Of a DNA stretch of 51,769 bases, positions 41,466 through 49,006 are shown in pieces. The first letter of the stretch is position 1, and every line of letters begins with the position of its first letter. Under the pieces are notes generated by a model, which was not told the origin of the DNA, did no database searches, and worked only from the letters and a program-made list of their open reading frames with translations. The DNA lies in contig JALGUJ010000019.1 in the NCBI GenBank assembly GCA_029820945.1, positions 1 to 51,769 on the forward strand, in the 5' to 3' direction. The DNA comes from Candidatus Zipacnadia bacterium. Its GTDB lineage: Bacteria; Armatimonadota; Zipacnadia; Zipacnadales; UBA5352. The translations under genes were made by a program, and so were the position numbers.

Positions 41466-42298
41466 AGATTCTGCACCTCCTCCAGCGCCAGGGCAACGCG
41501 CGGGAATGTGTCGGCCGTCTCCGGGAAGGTCTCCTCGAGCGAGCGCACGAAGTCGGCCAGCGCGTGCTTGGCCGCCCGCTGGCGGATGTACTTGAGGTAG
41601 TTGAGCTGCCGCAGGCTCTCGCTGTTGGCGATCTCCTCGAGCACCAGGACCACGCGCTCGCAGTCGGCGGCGGTCTCCTTGTCGGCGCCGGTGGGGTCAT
41701 CGAGCCGGAAGGTCAGATCGCGCATGACGGCCACCAGCTCCTGGCGGACGATGCGCTCGCGCAGGCACTCGTACTTGAGCTGGTCGAGGTCCTGGGTCCT
41801 GCGGGAGCGCTGCCACAGGACCGCGGTCCAGATGACACCGGCGAGGATGGCCAGCGCCACCAGGGCCCCGCGGAAGACGTTGCGGCGGGCCCGCCAGCGG
41901 GCGCGAATCGCGTCGGCATGCTGCTCGGAGAGCGCCGACAGCTCCTCCAGCACCTCGCGGGCCAGGCGCACGCCCTCGAGCCCCACCGTGCCGTCGTCGG
42001 CGGTCGCCGCGCGCCTGGCCGCCCGCGCCGCGTCGTGCCCCACGCGCTCCACGATCACGCGCTCGGTGATCCCGAGCAGCCGCCGCACGGGATCACGCTC
42101 GAAGCGCGGCGCCTTCAGCGCCCCCAGCAGGCGGCGCCAGGACTCGCGCACCACCTCTTGCGCCTCCTGCTCATCAGCGACGGCCGACAGCGCCATGGCG
42201 TACATGCCGTCGGCGCAGTGGTACAGGAGCGCGTCCAGCGCCGACACATGTCCGCGCCTGCATCCGGTGCGCAGCTCTCGCGCGGTGCTCGACGCCAT
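41462..42298 (-). CDS. Membrane protein with sigma70-region-2-like N-terminus
   Basis: 278 residues. Residues about 10-85 read like an ECF sigma factor region 2: GCRRGHVSALDALLYHCADGMYAMAL, then A-D-E-Q-E-A-Q-E-V-V-R-E-S-W-R-R-L, matching the core-binding helix and the D-A-E-D-x-x-Q-E-x-F type pattern, then a short segment like the linker. No region 4 (promoter -35 binding) follows; instead there is a transmembrane helix (about 142-162) and a helical C-terminal part of about 115 residues. It is either a membrane-tethered sigma-like regulator or a region-2 fold reused for another purpose. The start overlaps the LolA-like stop by one base, and its stop overlaps the lipoprotein start by four. 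Confidence 0.65.
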   Translation of the reverse strand: MASSTARELRTGCRRGHVSALDALLYHCADGMYAMALSAVADEQEAQEVVRESWRRLLGALKAPRFERDPVRRLLGITERVIVERVGHDAARAARRAATADDGTVGLEGVRLAREVLEELSALSEQHADAIRARWRARRNVFRGALVALAILAGVIWTAVLWQRSRRTQDLDQLKYECLRERIVRQELVAVMRDLTFRLDDPTGADKETAADCERVVLVLEEIANSESLRQLNYLKYIRQRAAKHALADFVRSLEETFPETADTFPRVALALEEVQNL

Positions 42299-42963
42299 CA
42301 GTCGCTCTCCTCGAAGATCGAGTCGGACAGCCCCGTGTTGACGCGATAGCCCGAGAAGCCCAGCTCGATCGTGCCGCCCTCGTCCCTGCCGCCCAGCGCA
42401 CCCGCCGCCAGCTCCGTGACGATGCGCGAGGGCATCCAGTGCCGACCATCCACCAGCGTGTGCTCGAAGCTCACCCGCAGCATGCGCTTCTGCCCGCGCC
42501 AGATCTCACTGCGCAGCAGCAGGTAGCGCTCAGCGTCGATCCAGACCAGGACGCGGCCACTGCCGTCGGATGCCTCGATGGGCGAGAGCTTGACGCACCT
42601 GACGCGACGATCGCCGATCCGCCCCGAGCCCGCGAACTGGGCCGTGGCGTACTCCTCGAGGTGCTCGGCCAGGTTGCCCAGCAGCAGCGCGTCGCGCGGC
42701 AGCACCGTCAGCCCGCTCGACTCAACCTGAACCTTGTCTGGGCGCTTGTAGTAGACCTTCGCCGTGCGCCGCGGGATCTGCAGGTTCGGCGCGTCCACGG
42801 CAACGCTCACGTCGGCCGTGTAGTCCTCGACGCGCTCGGTGACCCGCACGGCCTGCTGTACCATCTCCATGGCCGACAGCGCACGCGCGGCGGGGGCTGT
42901 AAGCGCGACCGCCACCGTCGCCACCAGAGCGGCGAGCGCATGTGGCATCGCACGTCTCAGCAC
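42298..42963 (-). CDS. LolA-like outer-membrane lipoprotein-sorting protein
   Basis: 221 residues. A signal peptide (about 1-28, ending ARA) is followed by an all-beta half-barrel pattern of LolA/LolB/DUF4292 proteins: VEDYTADVSVAVDAPN, RRTAKVYYKRPDKVQVESSG, GSGRVLVWIDAERYLLLRSEIW and MLRVSFEHTLVDGRHWMPSRI. Such proteins carry lipid or acylated cargo across the periplasm. GTG 42963 overlaps the upstream permease gene by seven bases and has ggaggg seven bases before it. Following an ABC permease directly, it may receive the transported cargo (inference). Confidence 0.75.
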   Translation of the reverse strand: MLRRAMPHALAALVATVAVALTAPAARALSAMEMVQQAVRVTERVEDYTADVSVAVDAPNLQIPRRTAKVYYKRPDKVQVESSGLTVLPRDALLLGNLAEHLEEYATAQFAGSGRIGDRRVRCVKLSPIEASDGSGRVLVWIDAERYLLLRSEIWRGQKRMLRVSFEHTLVDGRHWMPSRIVTELAAGALGGRDEGGTIELGFSGYRVNTGLSDSIFEESD

Positions 42964-43787
42964 GTCACGTCCCTCCGATCGAATACGACCATCGCGATCG
43001 CGACCGCGACCAGGGCGTAGCCGCCAAGGTAGGCCGCCGACGTCCAGAGCGCGCGAGAGTCGATGCTGGCCGCGAACACCTGCTCGTAGATGTCCAGATG
43101 CGTGGTCAGCAGATGTGGCTTGATCGCCTCGAAGTAGGGCATCAAGCCCACCATGCCGCTGACCAGCAGGAAGGCCACCGTGAGCCCCGAAGCCGTCAGG
43201 GGGTTATCGAAGACCGTTGAGAGCATGAGCCCAAGCGACGCAACGGCACACATGGACGCGCAGGCAAGCCCGTAGGCCTGAATGACCCTCACCAGGCCGG
43301 TGTGCGAGTCAAAGACGATCAGCCCTCGCCGGGGAATCACCAGATCGCCCCACCCGAAGACGACCTGCCCTAGCCCCAGCGCGGTCAGGCCCAGGAAGAG
43401 CGTGAGGGCGACCGCGAAGCTCCAGCCCACGATCAGCTTCGCGACCAGGACCGTGCCACGCCGCACCGGCCGCGACAGGAGCGTGCGCAGCGTCCCGAGC
43501 TGCCGCTCACCGGCCACCATGGCGCCCACCACGACGGCGATGAGGACGGGCACCAGCACGGTCAGCGCGACCTCCATTGCGGCACGCGCCACGAACAGCG
43601 CGGTCACGCTCTTGCCCGCCACGATGAACTGCGGGCCGAGTGCGTCGCCGACGTCGAACCGCTCGCGCTCGTGATGGCTCCCCCATGTGATGAGCCCGAC
43701 CAGCACCAGGATCACCGCGAAGCTCGCGTAGGTGATCCGCTGGCGATACAGCTTGCTGAACTCGCCTCGCAGCGCCGCCAGACTCAT
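42957..43787 (-). CDS. ABC-2 family transporter permease
   Basis: About 276 residues with six predicted membrane helices: TYASFAVILVLVGLITWG, MEVALTVLVPVLIAVVVGAMV, FAVALTLFLGLTALGLGQVVFG, YGLACASMCAVASLGLML, ASGLTVAFLLVSGMVGLMPYF and the C-terminal YALVAVAIAMVVF. GERQLGTLRTLLSRPVRR is the typical coupling-helix region of ABC-2 permeases. It pairs with the ATPase at 43991. ATG 43787 has gagg six bases upstream; ATG 43808 is the longer alternative. The cargo is unknown. Confidence 0.88.
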   Translation of the reverse strand: MSLAALRGEFSKLYRQRITYASFAVILVLVGLITWGSHHERERFDVGDALGPQFIVAGKSVTALFVARAAMEVALTVLVPVLIAVVVGAMVAGERQLGTLRTLLSRPVRRGTVLVAKLIVGWSFAVALTLFLGLTALGLGQVVFGWGDLVIPRRGLIVFDSHTGLVRVIQAYGLACASMCAVASLGLMLSTVFDNPLTASGLTVAFLLVSGMVGLMPYFEAIKPHLLTTHLDIYEQVFAASIDSRALWTSAAYLGGYALVAVAIAMVVFDRRDVTC

Positions 43788-43903
43788 CGCTCGCCTCGGT
43801 CTGTACATAGACTTCTTGCCGCGCCACTCATGTTCCTGCGCCTGCCTCCACGCCCGCCAACGGATTGCGGGGACCGCTCCGCCTCGTCCTCAGTCACACC
43901 GTG

Positions 43904-43925
43904 GTGCGGACGACCCCGTCCGCAC
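43904..43925. terminator. Hairpin between ABC ATPase and permease genes
   Basis: A perfect 9-pair stem gtgcggacg/cgtccgcac with loop accc lies in the 203-base gap inside the operon, 66 bases past the ATPase stop. No T-run. It could trim transcript ratios between ATPase and permease or mark a processing site. Confidence 0.4.
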
Positions 43926-43990
43926 GGCTCTTACCTTCTGGACGCGTCGCGGTACCGACTCCGGGACAAGCGTGCGCGTGTGCCCAAGTC

Positions 43991-44947
43991 CTAACCTGCA
44001 TCACCGCCGTCGCCCCACGCGCGGATCGCGTCCATGTAGAAGCTCTCGAGCGTCCGGCGCATGGGCGCCATCTCATGGACCCGAACCCCCCCCTCCACCA
44101 GCGCCTCGTTCAGGTCGGCCGCCTCGCGGTCCTCCGCGCTCGCCTCCAGCGTGTGGTCATCGATCAGCTCGGCATCCACGGCGGGCATGCGGGCGAAGAC
44201 GTCGAGCGCTCGCTGCGCGTCGTCCACCACGAAGCGAGTGGCGGGCCTCGCGCCCTGGAGCATCCCCCCTACCTCGCCCTGCGCCACGACCTGCCCGCGC
44301 ATCACCACGGCCACGTGTGTGCAGGTCATCTCGACCTCGGCCAGCAGGTGGCTGGATAGGAAGATGGTGATGCCCTCCTCGCGGAGCCTCTGCAGCAGCT
44401 CCCTGACCTCCGCCAGCCCCTCTGGGTCGAGGCCGGAGGCGGGCTCGTCGAGGATCAGCAGCGCGGGGCGTGGCAGCAGCGCCTGGGCGATGCCCAGCCG
44501 CTGCCGCATGCCGTGCGAGTAGGTGGAGACGCGGTGGTGCGCGCGCTCGCGCAGGCGCACGGTCACCAGCGCCTCCTCGATCTCATCCGGGGGGCAGCCG
44601 CCCGAGAGGGAGGCCAGAAGCGTCAGGTTCTGCCACCCGGTCAGGTGGCCGTAGAAGGCCGGCTCCTCGACCAGCGCTCCGACGCGGGAGCCGAGCGACA
44701 ACCGTCGCTCGAGCGGAACGCCCAGGACGCGCGCCTCTCCCCCACTCGGTCGCAGCAGTCCGGTGAGCATGCGGATGGTCGTGCTCTTCCCGGCGCCGTT
44801 GGGGCCCAGGAAGCCGAAGACCGAGCCGCGCGGAACGGTCAGGTCCAGGCCGTCCACAGCCCGCACGTCCCCAAAGCGCTTGCTCAGAGCACGCGTCTCA
44901 ATGACAGGGTCGCCCGCCAGTGGGATCCTCCTCGCGATTGAGGGCAA
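43991..44947 (-). CDS. ABC transporter ATP-binding protein (NatA/CcmA type)
   Basis: About 318 residues. Walker A GPNGAGKST (48-56), signature YSHGMRQRLGIAQAL, Walker B LLILDEPASGLDP and the switch His (FLSSHLLAEVEMTC) are all present. The C-terminal extension of about 90 residues is usual for ABC-2 exporters. It powers the permease at 42957. The start is uncertain: TTG 44947 is the only standard start codon but has no ribosome site, while aggagg stands six bases before an in-frame CTG at 44917. In both cases the gene overlaps the end of the PBP4-like gene, so translation is coupled. Confidence 0.93.
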   Translation of the reverse strand: MPSIARRIPLAGDPVIETRALSKRFGDVRAVDGLDLTVPRGSVFGFLGPNGAGKSTTIRMLTGLLRPSGGEARVLGVPLERRLSLGSRVGALVEEPAFYGHLTGWQNLTLLASLSGGCPPDEIEEALVTVRLRERAHHRVSTYSHGMRQRLGIAQALLPRPALLILDEPASGLDPEGLAEVRELLQRLREEGITIFLSSHLLAEVEMTCTHVAVVMRGQVVAQGEVGGMLQGARPATRFVVDDAQRALDVFARMPAVDAELIDDHTLEASAEDREAADLNEALVEGGVRVHEMAPMRRTLESFYMDAIRAWGDGGDAG

Positions 44948-45782
44948 CCAGCGCGGCGCAGATGTGGTCCTGGATCCTGCGCACCCGTTCGATGCCGCAC
45001 CAGTAGCCGTTCATATAGAGGCTGAAGGCCAGCCGCTCGCCGCCGATCGCATCCGCGTACCCCGAGAGCGCGGAGACGCCCGTCAGCGTCCCGGTCTTCG
45101 CCCGGACCCGCCCGCAGGCCGCGGTGCCCCTCATACGGTAGCGGAGCGTGCCGTCCACGCCCGCGACCGGCAGCGCGCGGACAAGCGCCTCGCGGCCGCG
45201 CCCACAGCGGTGCATGTACGCCAGCAGCGCGACGGTGAACTCGGCATTCATCACGTCCGCCCGCTCCAGCCCGGAGCCGTCCAGCCAGCACAGTCCGCGC
45301 AGGAACAGGTCACGCTCTCCCCAGGTTTCGGCGCAAAGCTGGTGCGGCGTCAGATCCCCCCGCCCGGCCGCCTCCGGCAGCGACGCCAGCAGGCAGTCGG
45401 CCAGGGCATTGTCGCTGCGCTTGAGGATGCGCCTGGCCACGGCGGCGAGGCTCTCACCGGCCCAGATGCCCGGCAACTCCGAGCACTCGTACTCCGGGCC
45501 CAGAAGCTCCAGCGCCGTGGCGACGGTCACCAGCTTCATGTTCGACGCCGGGATCATCGGCCGGTCGCCGGCCAGCTCCCAGATTACATCGCCACGATCG
45601 AGCGAGAAGACGAGCGCGCTCACGCGCGCCCCCCGCAGGCCCGGATGAGCCAGCCACCCGGCCAGCGAGTTGCGTACCTCTCGCAGCGTCTCCGCGGCGC
45701 CCGGCCCGCTGCTCGCCAGGGCGAGGGCGAGGGCCGCTGCTGCACAGATCCGCCTGCGATTGAGCCGGTTTCGGGCGCTCAT
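44898..45782 (-). CDS. Compact PBP4-like D-Ala-D-Ala carboxypeptidase (S13 family)
   Basis: About 294 residues with a signal peptide (about 1-30). The three penicillin-binding motifs are in order: S-x-x-K at Ser80-Lys83 (IPASNMKLV), S-D-N at 123-125 (KRSDNALAD) and K-T-G at 229-231 (RAKTGTL). Usual DacB/PBP4 proteins are about 450-480 residues because of a large inserted domain after the first motif; here the first and second motifs are only 40 residues apart, so that insert is missing. It trims peptidoglycan in the periplasm. ATG 45782 starts the signal peptide; ATG 45824 is possible. It is the first gene of the envelope run, 70-110 bases from the promoter. Confidence 0.85.
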   Translation of the reverse strand: MSARNRLNRRRICAAAALALALASSGPGAAETLREVRNSLAGWLAHPGLRGARVSALVFSLDRGDVIWELAGDRPMIPASNMKLVTVATALELLGPEYECSELPGIWAGESLAAVARRILKRSDNALADCLLASLPEAAGRGDLTPHQLCAETWGERDLFLRGLCWLDGSGLERADVMNAEFTVALLAYMHRCGRGREALVRALPVAGVDGTLRYRMRGTAACGRVRAKTGTLTGVSALSGYADAIGGERLAFSLYMNGYWCGIERVRRIQDHICAALVALNREEDPTGGRPCH

Positions 45783-45850
45783 GCGACCACGCCATACCTC
45801 CTGACCGGGCCCGATCTGCCGCATAGAGCACGCCGGCGGTCGTGACGGGC

Positions 45851-45879
45851 ATTATAGCAGTATGCACCGTCTCGCGGAA
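45851..45879 (-). promoter_or_regulatory. Extended -10 promoter for the envelope operon
   Basis: On the minus strand a perfect tataat (45856-45851) is preceded by tgc, the same tgctataat form as upstream of ruvC. The -35 region 17 bases away is poor (ttccgc), as expected for an extended -10 promoter. Transcription would begin near 45844, just ahead of the PBP4-like gene. Confidence 0.6.
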
Positions 45880-46071
45880 GTGTCGCCACGCCCGACGAAG
45901 GGCCGGCGTTCACGCCCGCACGGACAGCGGAGGGCCCGCCGACTGCGTTCAGAGGGCCCTGCGGGCCGTCCTGGCCCGCCCGGCACCAGCAGGCGAGCAC
46001 TCCCCCGGAGCCCGGCGGCATTCCCGACCGCAGGCAGGATTCTGTTCGGCGGACCGCGAACCCACACTCTC

Positions 46072-47094
46072 ATGGCCCCTCACGGGCTACTCTTCCCGGC
46101 AGCACACTGGAAAGAGGCGATCATCATTCTCACCGCGGAGAAGGTCAAGCAGGTAGCGAAGGCGATGGGCGCCGACCTGGTCGGCATCGGGACGCCCGAC
46201 CGCTGGGAGGGCGCTCCCAAGCAGATGGACCCGCGCTATATCATGCCCGAGGCAAGGTCCATCATCGCCTTCGCCTTCCGCGTCATGCGCGGGGCGCTGC
46301 GGGGCGTCGAAGAGGGCACGTTCTTCTCGAACTACTCCTCCATGGGCTACGGCGGGCTGAACTGGCTGTACATCCCGCACACCATGATCAACGTCGCGAA
46401 GTTCATCGAGGACCACGGCTATGAGGCGATTCCGCTGGGCCACCTCTCGCCGTGGCGTGCGATCGACAACGAGGGGAACCTGCGGCGGGGCATGTCCCGG
46501 CCGGTCGAGCCGGGCAAGCCCTGCCCGGACATCATGGTGCACCTGCGCATCGCCGCCTTCCTGTGCGGTCTTGGCGAGATCGGCTACTCGAAGATGCTGC
46601 TCACGCCCCGCTTCGGGCCCCGCCAGCGCCTGGGCGTGATGCTCACCGAGGCGCCGCTGGAGCCGGACCCGATCATGGAGCCCTACCTCTGCGACCGCTG
46701 CATGATGTGCGTGGAGGAGTGCCCGGGCGGCTGTCTCCCGCCCGACCGCACTCTCACGGTCAATCTGGCGGGGCACGAGGTGGAGTTCGCGGACATCGAC
46801 ACAAAGCGCTGCAACATCTACTTCCGTGGCGGCCACATCCTCGACAACGGCCAGACCGGCGAGTATCTGACCGACCGGGACGACGTGGCGCCCGGCCCGT
46901 GGTCGCCCTTCCCGCACAAGCCGAGCAACATTTACATCCACGGCCAGGCGATCGCGGGCTCGAAGGGCTGCATGCGCGCCTGCATGATCCATCTGGAGGA
47001 GCAGGGGAAGCTGGAGAACAGGTTCGAGACGCCCTTCCGCCGCAAGCCGCTGTGGCGGGTGGACTGGTCGGAGGCGGAAGTGGCAGATGATTGA
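46072..47094 (+). CDS. QueG-like 4Fe-4S cluster protein, copy 1
   Basis: 340 residues. The C-D-R-C-M-M-C-V-E-E-C-P motif (Cys207, 210, 213, 217) binds one 4Fe-4S cluster. The N-terminal part (AMGADLVGIGTPDRWEG, MPEARSIIAFAFRVM) resembles epoxyqueuosine reductase and reductive dehalogenases. The second ferredoxin motif of those enzymes is absent; instead KGCMRACM near the C-terminus offers two cysteines. ATG 46072 is the only reasonable start, though it lacks a ribosome site; the copy at 49007 begins at nearly the same place. The stop overlaps the next gene by eight bases. A redox enzyme, perhaps cobamide-dependent, is inferred; a tRNA role is unlikely given two copies beside a PHP protein. 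Confidence 0.8.
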   Translation: MAPHGLLFPAAHWKEAIIILTAEKVKQVAKAMGADLVGIGTPDRWEGAPKQMDPRYIMPEARSIIAFAFRVMRGALRGVEEGTFFSNYSSMGYGGLNWLYIPHTMINVAKFIEDHGYEAIPLGHLSPWRAIDNEGNLRRGMSRPVEPGKPCPDIMVHLRIAAFLCGLGEIGYSKMLLTPRFGPRQRLGVMLTEAPLEPDPIMEPYLCDRCMMCVEECPGGCLPPDRTLTVNLAGHEVEFADIDTKRCNIYFRGGHILDNGQTGEYLTDRDDVAPGPWSPFPHKPSNIYIHGQAIAGSKGCMRACMIHLEEQGKLENRFETPFRRKPLWRVDWSEAEVADD

Positions 47095-48913
47095 GGGGCA
47101 ATCAACCGAGCTGACCGGCTTCAACATGATGCCGGCAATGGTCACCAGCACCTTCGAGGCCGACGACACGCGCCGGGAGATCTGGACACGCGGGGCCATC
47201 AGGCACCTGCTGCGCGACTGCACGGAGCGGCAGGCCTTTCCCTGCAGGGCCTGGCTCGACCCGGCGGAAGCACGCGCGAATGAGCGCACACAGGTGTCGC
47301 TGCACCTCGCGCCGACGGACTGGCCCATCGTCACGGGAGGGCGTGTCGTGCTGCTGCTGCCCCAGTTCTGGGGCGGGATCGTCCAGGAGCGCGATCCGAC
47401 CACCTACCACCTCTGGCGTTCGCCCAGAACCTACCCCGGCTACATCAGCTCGCACATACGCTGGGAGACGGACGCAGAGGCGAGCATCGGTGGCACGATC
47501 ACCTGCTGCGGCTCGGTGCACACCGCCCTGGCGCTGGTCGTCGAGGACGGCCGTGTCGAGCGCGGTGACGAGCTCGTCATCGTGATCGGCGACGAGCGCG
47601 GACTGGCACCGCTGACGGTGGAGTTCGCCGGGACGTACCGATTCGGCGTGCTGGTGGACGGTTCCGGCTCGGACGACTGGCGAAGTGTGCAGCCCGCACC
47701 GGCCATCCGGGTGACTCCCGGGCCCGCCGACCGGCTGCGGGTCACCCTGCCGGCCTGCCGGGAGGAGGCGGAGGTCACTCCGCGCGTGGTGGCGCTGGAC
47801 GCGCACCTGAACCTCGCGGACGACGCCCCCGCCGGCGAGGTGGGGACGCGCTCGGTCGGCCCTGCGCGGGTCGCGACGGTGGCCTGCCCGGGGCGTGGCC
47901 TCGCCGGTGTCAGCAATCCATCGGTCACGGGGCCGTGGGTTGAGGGCCTTAACGTCTACTTCGGTGAGATCCACTCGCACTGCGAGCTGTCGGACGGCGT
48001 CGGCACCATCGACGACGGCTACGCCTTCGCGCGCGATGCGCTGGGGCTGGACTTCGCGGCCATGACCGACCACTTCGAGTACACCCAGCCGACGCTCTAC
48101 TACCCGCCCGAGGAGCGGTGGCCGCGCACCATCGAGGCCGCCGAGCGCTTCAATGAGCCGGGGCGCTTCGTGACGCTGCTCGGCTATGAGTGGGGTGGGC
48201 GGCCGCACATCAACGTCTACTACCGTGGGGGCGAGGGCGAGATCCTCACCGCACAGACCGACTGCTCGCGCACGGCGACCGACCTCTGGGCCAGCCTGCA
48301 CGAGTTGGGCCGGCCCGTGGTCACCATTCCACATCACCCGAAGTTCATCTCGCCCGCCGACTGGCGCGAGCACGACGACCGGCTGCAGCGGCTCGTCGAG
48401 GTGTACTCAGGCTGGGGCAGCTCGGAGCTGGGGAGCGAGCACACGGCGCGGGCGGCGCTGCAACGCGGATTGCGGCTGGGCTTCATCGCCGGCACGGACA
48501 ACCACATCGGGCGGCCCGGTCAGGGCAACCGCACACACGAGGGCGGCGGGCTGGCCTGCGTGCTGGCGCCGGAGCTGACGCGTGAGGCCATCTTCGACGC
48601 GCTTGTCGCCCGCCGCTGCTACGCGACGACCGGCGCACGGATGCTCCTCGACCTGCGCGTCAACGGGGCACTGATGGGCTCCGAGGCACCGATGGCTCAG
48701 AAGCGCAGCGTCACGGTACGCGCGATCGGAGAGGCCGACATCCGCCGCGTCGAGATTGTCAGCAACGGCGCGGTGGTACATACTGAACAGACCGCGTCTC
48801 AGGTCGTCGAACTGCTCTGGGAGGAGCGCTCGCGGCAGGCCGCGTGGTACTACGCCCGCCTCAGCCAGGCAGACGGCCACCAGGCGTGGAGCAGCCCCGT
48901 GTGGATACGGTGA
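47087..48913 (+). CDS. PHP-domain hydrolase (DUF3604-like)
   Basis: 608 residues. About 280 N-terminal residues are beta-rich and unassigned. The PHP metal sites follow: His296-x-His298 (GEIHSHCELSDG), Asp328-His329 (MTDHF), His416-His417 (PHHP) and Asp471-x-His473 (GTDNHIG). A C-terminal beta domain (about 530-608) ends the protein. PHP enzymes use two or three metal ions to cleave phosphoester bonds; DUF3604 members are uncharacterised. There is no signal peptide. The ATG overlaps the upstream gene by eight bases, which ties it to the QueG-like proteins on both sides. Confidence 0.83.
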   Translation: MIEGQSTELTGFNMMPAMVTSTFEADDTRREIWTRGAIRHLLRDCTERQAFPCRAWLDPAEARANERTQVSLHLAPTDWPIVTGGRVVLLLPQFWGGIVQERDPTTYHLWRSPRTYPGYISSHIRWETDAEASIGGTITCCGSVHTALALVVEDGRVERGDELVIVIGDERGLAPLTVEFAGTYRFGVLVDGSGSDDWRSVQPAPAIRVTPGPADRLRVTLPACREEAEVTPRVVALDAHLNLADDAPAGEVGTRSVGPARVATVACPGRGLAGVSNPSVTGPWVEGLNVYFGEIHSHCELSDGVGTIDDGYAFARDALGLDFAAMTDHFEYTQPTLYYPPEERWPRTIEAAERFNEPGRFVTLLGYEWGGRPHINVYYRGGEGEILTAQTDCSRTATDLWASLHELGRPVVTIPHHPKFISPADWREHDDRLQRLVEVYSGWGSSELGSEHTARAALQRGLRLGFIAGTDNHIGRPGQGNRTHEGGGLACVLAPELTREAIFDALVARRCYATTGARMLLDLRVNGALMGSEAPMAQKRSVTVRAIGEADIRRVEIVSNGAVVHTEQTASQVVELLWEERSRQAAWYYARLSQADGHQAWSSPVWIR

Positions 48914-48930
48914 CGGCGGCAGCATAGGGA

Positions 48931-48948
48931 ACCGCTGCGGGCAGCGGT
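48931..48948 (+). terminator. Hairpin after the PHP gene
   Basis: accgctgc, loop gg, gcagcggt is a perfect 8-pair stem (realistically 7 pairs with a 4-base loop) 18 bases after the stop codon. There is no T-run; it is a candidate terminator or stabilising hairpin before the second QueG-like gene. Confidence 0.4.
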
Positions 48949-49006
48949 GGCAACGACCGTGATGGCCTCGAGGCGAGTACCCAAACACTAACGACCGGCT
49001 GTAACG

